Assembly: GCA_012514545.1 (NCBI GenBank)
Contig: JAAZAC010000278.1
Span: 1-5,839, forward strand
Reading direction: 5' to 3'
DNA length: 5,839 bases
From: Actinomycetales bacterium
GTDB lineage: Bacteria; Actinomycetota; Actinomycetes; Actinomycetales; Cellulomonadaceae
The translations under genes were made by a program, and so were the position numbers. Shown here piece by piece: positions 3,651-5,839 of this stretch (its first letter is position 1; each line of letters opens with the position of its first letter). Under the pieces are notes generated by a model. The model saw nothing but the letters and a program-made list of their open reading frames with translations, ran no database searches and had not been told where the DNA came from.

Positions 3651-5839
3651 TCAGGCGAGCAGCGCGCGGATGCGCTTGGCGCTCACCGGGACCGGGGTGC
3701 CGAGCTGCTGCGCGAAGAGCGAGACCCGCAGCTCCTCGATGAGCCAGCGCGCCCGCGCCAGGCGCTCGGCGCGGTCCGCGTCGGGCGGGGCCGCCTGCGC
3801 TGCCGCCACGGCGTCGTCGTAGGCGTCGACGACCTCGGCGAGCTGCCACGCGAGCGCCTCGTCCCGGTGGAGGTTCTCCGCGGCCTTGGCGAGCCGGTGC
3901 CGCGCGGCGCGCAGGTAGCGCACGAGGTGCGGCAGGCGGGCCGCGCCGGCCTCGGCGACGAACCCGTCGCGGACGAGGCACGCGAGCTGGTCCCGGACGT
4001 CGTGCACCGTCGCGAGCAGGGCGAGGCTCGTCGTGGCGCGCAGGTCGGCGTCGAGCTCGCGGGCCGCCGTGAGGACGCCGACGACGGCGCGCGCCACCGC
4101 GTACGTGCGCTCCTCGAGCGCGCCCTCGTCGTGCAGGTGGGCCCGCAGCCCGGCGTAGGTCTCGGCGTCCCGGACGGCGGCGAGGTCGACGCCGCGCTCG
4201 ACCGCCTCCGCGTCGATCGCCGCGCGCTGCAGGTCCGCGACCAGCGCGTCGGTCGTCGGGTACGGGTTGGCGGCGAGCGCGAGCGACTCCGCGCTCGTCC
4301 AGCGGGTGGTGATCCGCGCGGTCGCCAGCCCCGCCTCGTGCAGGAGCAGCTCGCGCACGCCCGCGCCGTGGGCGAGGCGCTGCTCGGCCTGCGTCGCCAG
4401 CACCCGCAGCCCCACGGCCCGCGCGGCGGGCACCCTCGCGCCCCTGCCCACCGACCGCCCGACGACGAGCGCCGGCCACGCCCGCACCGGCATCCCGGCG
4501 GCCACCGTCTCGATGACCTCGGGGATCCGCCCGCCGGGCAGGTCATCGGGCCAGGCGGTGAGCCCGTCCCGCTCGAGGCTCGCGGTCGCACGCGGGGCGG
4601 GCCGGCGGGGCCCCCCGCCCGCCCGTGCTCCGCTGCGCTCCGCATGCCCGGGCCGACCCCCGGCGGGGGCCCCCGCCGACCCGCCGGAGGCGTCGCCCTC
4701 GGTCCCGCCGGGCCCAGCCTCGTCGGAGCCACCTCCGGCAGACGCGGCCTCGCGCATCGCCTCACGGACGGCGGACCGCACGGCGGTGCGGACGGCGTCC
4801 TCGGCGCGCGCGGCGAGCCGCTGCTGCAGCGCCACGAGGTCGTCGGCCTCGTCCACCACGGACACGGCCCGCCCGCGGGTCTCCACCGCGCGGAACCGCA
4901 CGCGCAGGTGCGGCGGCAGGCGGGAGGCGTCCCACGCGTCGTCGGGCACGGCGACGCCCCGCACCGCGCGGACCGCGCGGGACAGCACCGTCGCGAACGA
5001 CGGCGCCATGTCGGCCGCGCGCACCGCGTCCTCCCAGGCGGGCTCGTGCTCCGCGATCCACGCGACGAGCTCGCGGGCGGCGTCCGGCGCGGGCACGAGC
5101 GGCACCCGCAGCGCCTTGGGCAGCGAGCGGATCAGCGCGACGACCAGCTCCTCCTGCAGCCCCGGCACGAGGCGGTCGAAGCCCTCGGGACGCACGCGCG
5201 GCAGCACCGAGAGCGGGATGTCCACGGTGATCCCGTCGTGCGCGGCGCCCGGCTCGAACTGGTAGGTGAGCGCGAGCTCGAGGTCGCCCTGCGGCCACAC
5301 GGACGGGAAGGCGCGCTCGTCCACCTCGACGTCGCCGACGAGCATCTCGAGCGAGAAGTCGAGGAGGTCCGGGGTGGCGCGGCGGGCCTCCTTCCACCAC
5401 CTGTCGAAGTGGCGCGCGGAGACGACCTCGGGCGGGACGCGCTCGTCGTAGAAGTCGACGAGCGCGTCCTCGTCGGCGACCAGGCCGCGGCGCCGCGCGC
5501 GGTGCTCGAGCTGCTCGGCCTCCTCCAGCAGCGCCCGGTTGCGCGCGAAGAACGCGTGGTGGGTGGTCCACTCGCCCTGCACGAGTGCGTGCCGGATGAA
5601 CAGCTCGCGCGCGTGCTCCGGGTCGACCTTCGCGTAGAGCACGCGCCGGCCCGCCACGATCGGCAGCCCGTAGAGCAGCACGCGCTCGGTCGCGACGGCG
5701 GCCCCCTGCTTCGCCGACCACGTCGGCTCGGAGTACGTGCGCTTGACCAGGTGCGCGGCCAGCTCCTCGGCCCACTCGGGCTGCACGCGGGCGACGTCGC
5801 GCGCCCACAGCCGGGACGTCTCCACGAGCTCGCCAGCCA
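3651..5839 (-). CDS. hrpA: ATP-dependent RNA helicase HrpA, C-terminal part, runs off right edge
   Basis: The visible 728 residues are the C-terminal half of HrpA, a DEAH-box RNA helicase of about 1300 residues; in Escherichia coli it has been linked to rescue of stalled, collided ribosomes. The helicase core (Walker motifs, DEAH box) lies beyond the right edge. Counting from the first complete codon (5837-5835), ELVETSRLWARD (3-14) marks the end of the OB-fold region. The large HrpA-specific C-terminal domain (DUF3418) follows: RELFIRHALVQGEW (77-90), VSARHFDRWWKEA (139-151), YQFEPGAAHDGITVDIPL (192-209), PGLQEELVVALIRSLPKALR (225-244), and near the end IEELRVSLFAQQLGTPVPVS (700-719). These match the E. 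coli protein closely in order and spacing. One departure is a Gly/Ala/Ser-rich stretch of about 50 residues (365-416) before LERDGLTAWPDDLP, where E. coli has only a short link. No internal stop or frameshift is seen. Confidence 0.95.
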   Translation of the reverse strand, partial: AGELVETSRLWARDVARVQPEWAEELAAHLVKRTYSEPTWSAKQGAAVATERVLLYGLPIVAGRRVLYAKVDPEHARELFIRHALVQGEWTTHHAFFARNRALLEEAEQLEHRARRRGLVADEDALVDFYDERVPPEVVSARHFDRWWKEARRATPDLLDFSLEMLVGDVEVDERAFPSVWPQGDLELALTYQFEPGAAHDGITVDIPLSVLPRVRPEGFDRLVPGLQEELVVALIRSLPKALRVPLVPAPDAARELVAWIAEHEPAWEDAVRAADMAPSFATVLSRAVRAVRGVAVPDDAWDASRLPPHLRVRFRAVETRGRAVSVVDEADDLVALQQRLAARAEDAVRTAVRSAVREAMREAASAGGGSDEAGPGGTEGDASGGSAGAPAGGRPGHAERSGARAGGGPRRPAPRATASLERDGLTAWPDDLPGGRIPEVIETVAAGMPVRAWPALVVGRSVGRGARVPAARAVGLRVLATQAEQRLAHGAGVRELLLHEAGLATARITTRWTSAESLALAANPYPTTDALVADLQRAAIDAEAVERGVDLAAVRDAETYAGLRAHLHDEGALEERTYAVARAVVGVLTAARELDADLRATTSLALLATVHDVRDQLACLVRDGFVAEAGAARLPHLVRYLRAARHRLAKAAENLHRDEALAWQLAEVVDAYDDAVAAAQAAPPDADRAERLARARWLIEELRVSLFAQQLGTPVPVSAKRIRALLA
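4590..4745. repeat. Palindrome-rich low-complexity insert within hrpA
   Basis: This stretch encodes the Gly/Ala-rich HrpA linker. It contains an 18-bp perfect palindrome at 4661-4678 (CGGCGGGGGCCCCCGCCG) and a short direct repeat, GCTCCGC-TGC-GCTCCGC, at 4627-4643. Runs of five or six identical G or C bases are frequent (for example 4607-4616), unlike the flanking coding DNA. It may be an expanded linker or a small repeat element that inserted in frame. Confidence 0.5.

Noticed and set aside
3553..4479. Arg/Ala-rich minus-strand open frame overlapping hrpA
   Set aside because: It is an off-frame shadow of hrpA; the HrpA frame matches a conserved family along its whole length.
4661..4678. The 18-bp palindrome as a terminator or protein-binding site
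   Set aside because: It lies in the middle of the hrpA coding frame with no nearby gene end or promoter; a linker-repeat explanation is simpler.
4267..5265. Ser/Arg/Thr-rich 332-codon plus-strand open frame
   Set aside because: It is antisense to hrpA; composition-driven absence of stops in GC-rich DNA explains it.

Overview
The window is very GC-rich (about three-quarters G+C by eye). Its real reading frames end almost every codon in G or C, and GTG starts are common. This points to a high-GC actinobacterium; the protein flavour suggests a Micrococcales/Cellulomonas-like organism, which is inference only. No rRNA, tRNA, CRISPR array, insertion sequence or phage gene is visible. There is no stretch over 300 bases without a gene.

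Layout from left to right: (1) the N-terminal part of tag (DNA-3-methyladenine glycosylase I) on the minus strand, running off the left edge; (2) a TetR-family repressor on the minus strand with an unusual N-terminal coiled coil of about 110 residues, whose stop codon overlaps the tag start by 11 nt; (3) a 119-bp control region (1531-1649) with a consensus -35 box and two inverted copies of a TGTGTA-N5-TACACA-type operator; (4) a plus-strand DrrA/DrrB-type ABC exporter pair (ATPase, then ABC-2 permease) joined by an ATGA overlap; (5) a small uncharacterised minus-strand ORF of 61 codons, convergent with the permease and apparently leaderless; (6) the C-terminal 728 residues of the RNA helicase HrpA on the minus strand, running off the right edge.

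The central unit is a divergent repressor/exporter module. The TetR protein probably binds the two operators and represses both the exporter and itself, until an unknown, probably hydrophobic or DNA-active, compound releases it. The tag gene sits translationally close behind the repressor, so repressor and repair enzyme are probably made from one transcript. The hrpA gene and the small ORF are a separate minus-strand unit that meets the exporter operon tail to tail.

Most of the window is a familiar type of neighbourhood. The parts I find least ordinary are the coiled-coil extension on the TetR protein (with a possible internal start that would omit it), the paired operators, the leaderless-looking small ORF, and a Gly/Ala-rich, palindrome-bearing linker inside the HrpA C-terminal region. 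I found no convincing evidence of a wholly new system.
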